DNA of 21,700 bases from a virus: positions 1-21,700 of IMG/VR virus record IMGVR_UViG_3300023219_000062. One strand, given 5' to 3'. The stretch's first letter is position 1, and each line of letters starts with the position of its first letter. The translations under genes were made by a program, and so were the position numbers. This document shows, piece by piece, positions 20,808 through 21,700 of this stretch. The notes below the pieces were generated by a model. It had not been told where the DNA came from. It saw nothing but the letters and a program-made list of their open reading frames with translations, and ran no database searches.

Positions 20808-21595
20808 CACATCTTCCCCTTAATTGCATCTAATTGACGTTGACGTTCTTCGTCTAATTGCTTAACTGATTTGTTATATGATTTCAAACTACCCTGTTTA
20901 ATTCCAATTACCTTTTCCACTATTTCAGTGGGAACATTGGGATTTTTCTCAGTGTAAGCGTTGAACTTAGCAAAAAACTCATTCTTAGCGTCCTCAGTGC
21001 GCCCCTGCTTAGCTTTCTGTGCTTCGGGCGATAGTTGCACTGTTTCGGTCAATGCGAACACCTCAAGCCCCTCTATGGGATTATTCTCTGCATATGATAA
21101 ATACAGTTCAATAAATTGTTTATTCGTTTCAGCCGCTTTCATTTGCTTCAAACTAAAAGCATGTTTACTCACAACCATCTGGCCAATGTTATCAATCTGC
21201 TTTTGAGCTGAGTTAAATAAATCTAAAGCTCTTTGTGCTAGTGGAAGAAGCTCATTAGATTGGTCGCACATCTTGATAAACTTGCCAACACTAGGAAGCC
21301 AATCAGTGTCCGACTCTTCACAAGCTAGTAATCCAGCTCTAACGTTTAGTTTCTTACCAACTTTTAATTCATGGCGCATTATTGCTTTCGTCCATGCGTT
21401 TTTTAATCTTCCTAAATCTTCTTTCTCAGGACAAGATTGTCTCCATGCTGGAAAGTGTGGTAACAGGCTTTTGAATATTCTGTTGGTATATTCTTTTGCT
21501 TCTGGTGTAACTTCAACCTCAGCACTCTTTTTAAATCTAGGGTCTGTTTGTGCAGACTGTTGAATATTAGCTACTTGCTTTTGAATCTCGTTCAT
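20807..21595 (-). CDS. Lambda P-like helicase loader (replication protein P)
   Basis: 262 residues from ATG 21595, with AAGGAG at an eight-base spacing (21604-21609) and TGATG overlap with the upstream gene. The core RIFKSLLPHFPAWRQSC...LKNAWTKAIMRHELKVGKKLNVRAGLLAC...DWLPSVGKFIKMC (about residues 38-110) follows the lambda P pattern: an early Trp-containing helix, a G-x-x-x-A region, and a W-x-P-x-x-x-x-F-x-x-x-C ending. Lambda P (233 residues) binds host DnaB and brings it to the origin-bound O protein. The C-terminal half is charged helix and Lys rich. The RBS and position fit a phage replication operon. Helicase partner is inferred. Confidence 0.72.
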   Translation of the reverse strand: MNEIQKQVANIQQSAQTDPRFKKSAEVEVTPEAKEYTNRIFKSLLPHFPAWRQSCPEKEDLGRLKNAWTKAIMRHELKVGKKLNVRAGLLACEESDTDWLPSVGKFIKMCDQSNELLPLAQRALDLFNSAQKQIDNIGQMVVSKHAFSLKQMKAAETNKQFIELYLSYAENNPIEGLEVFALTETVQLSPEAQKAKQGRTEDAKNEFFAKFNAYTEKNPNVPTEIVEKVIGIKQGSLKSYNKSVKQLDEERQRQLDAIKGKM

Positions 21596-21699
21596 CAAAA
21601 TGTCTCCTTATCGAATCGTTCCCAATCATCTGAATCATCGTTAACCACTTTGTTTGCTCGTTGTGGCTGATTCGCTTTGACGATTAATTTATCAAACTG
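21595..21699 (-). CDS. C-terminus of upstream gene, possible O-like initiator (partial)
   Basis: Minus-strand frame open from the window edge to TGA at 21595-21597, overlapping the helicase loader ATG. Thirty-four residues are visible: QFDKLIVKANQPQRANKVV then an acidic, Trp-containing tail (NDDSDDWERFDKETF). In lambdoid phages the O initiator precedes P, so an O-like protein is the best guess. A single-stranded DNA-binding protein with an acidic tail is the alternative. The gene continues beyond the window. Confidence 0.45.
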   Translation of the reverse strand, partial: QFDKLIVKANQPQRANKVVNDDSDDWERFDKETF

Positions 21700-21700
21700 T

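Overview
The window is about 21.7 kb of a P22-like short-tailed bacteriophage (podophage) genome. It has a low G+C content (about 40% by eye), strong AGGAG/AAGGA-type ribosome binding sites and sigma70-like promoters, which suits a gammaproteobacterial host. The divergent sequences and low G+C would fit a marine genus such as Pseudoalteromonas, Shewanella or Vibrio, but the host is inference. I saw no integrase, tRNA, terminase, lysis gene or CRISPR array, so only part of the genome is present. The extreme left end is a fold-back inverted repeat that looks like an amplification or assembly chimera.

Layout. (1) 72-3803 holds the head genes in P22 order: portal C-terminus, two small genes, a terminator and promoter, scaffold, coat, a terminator with a UUCG loop, a small basic protein and the gp4-like portal-ring protein. 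(2) 3834-6836 holds four genes that P22 lacks here, ending in a 566-residue fibre-like protein with C1q-like jelly-roll character, then two tiny lysine-rich proteins and a terminator. (3) 6869-9783 is a self-contained divergent cassette. Five leftward genes include a Rha/antirepressor-type protein, and two rightward genes encode a two-span membrane protein and a 307-residue protein. Back-to-back promoters flank a 12-bp palindrome, and terminators lie at both edges. It interrupts the late genes between gp4 and gp10, where P22 has nothing. (4) 9901-18999 resumes the late genes from their own promoter: gp10, tail needle, gp14-like, three ejection proteins (gp7-, gp20- and gp16-like), a tailspike with a P22-type head-binding domain, and a small conserved protein, closed by a strong terminator. 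(5) 19042-21699 is a leftward, tightly overlapping replication and recombination operon: RusA resolvase, Ref-like HNH nuclease, a NinB-like protein, three unknown small genes, a lambda P-like helicase loader and the C-terminus of an upstream gene. It converges on the late operon.

How they work together. Scaffold and coat build the procapsid on the portal. The gp4-, gp10- and needle-like proteins close the portal after packaging, the ejection proteins enter the host with the DNA, and the tailspike and fibre recognise the surface. The antirepressor cassette resembles the P22 immI region in content but not in position. A start-site leader shared with the gp16/tailspike junction, where P22 carries immI, hints that such cassettes move or have been lost there.
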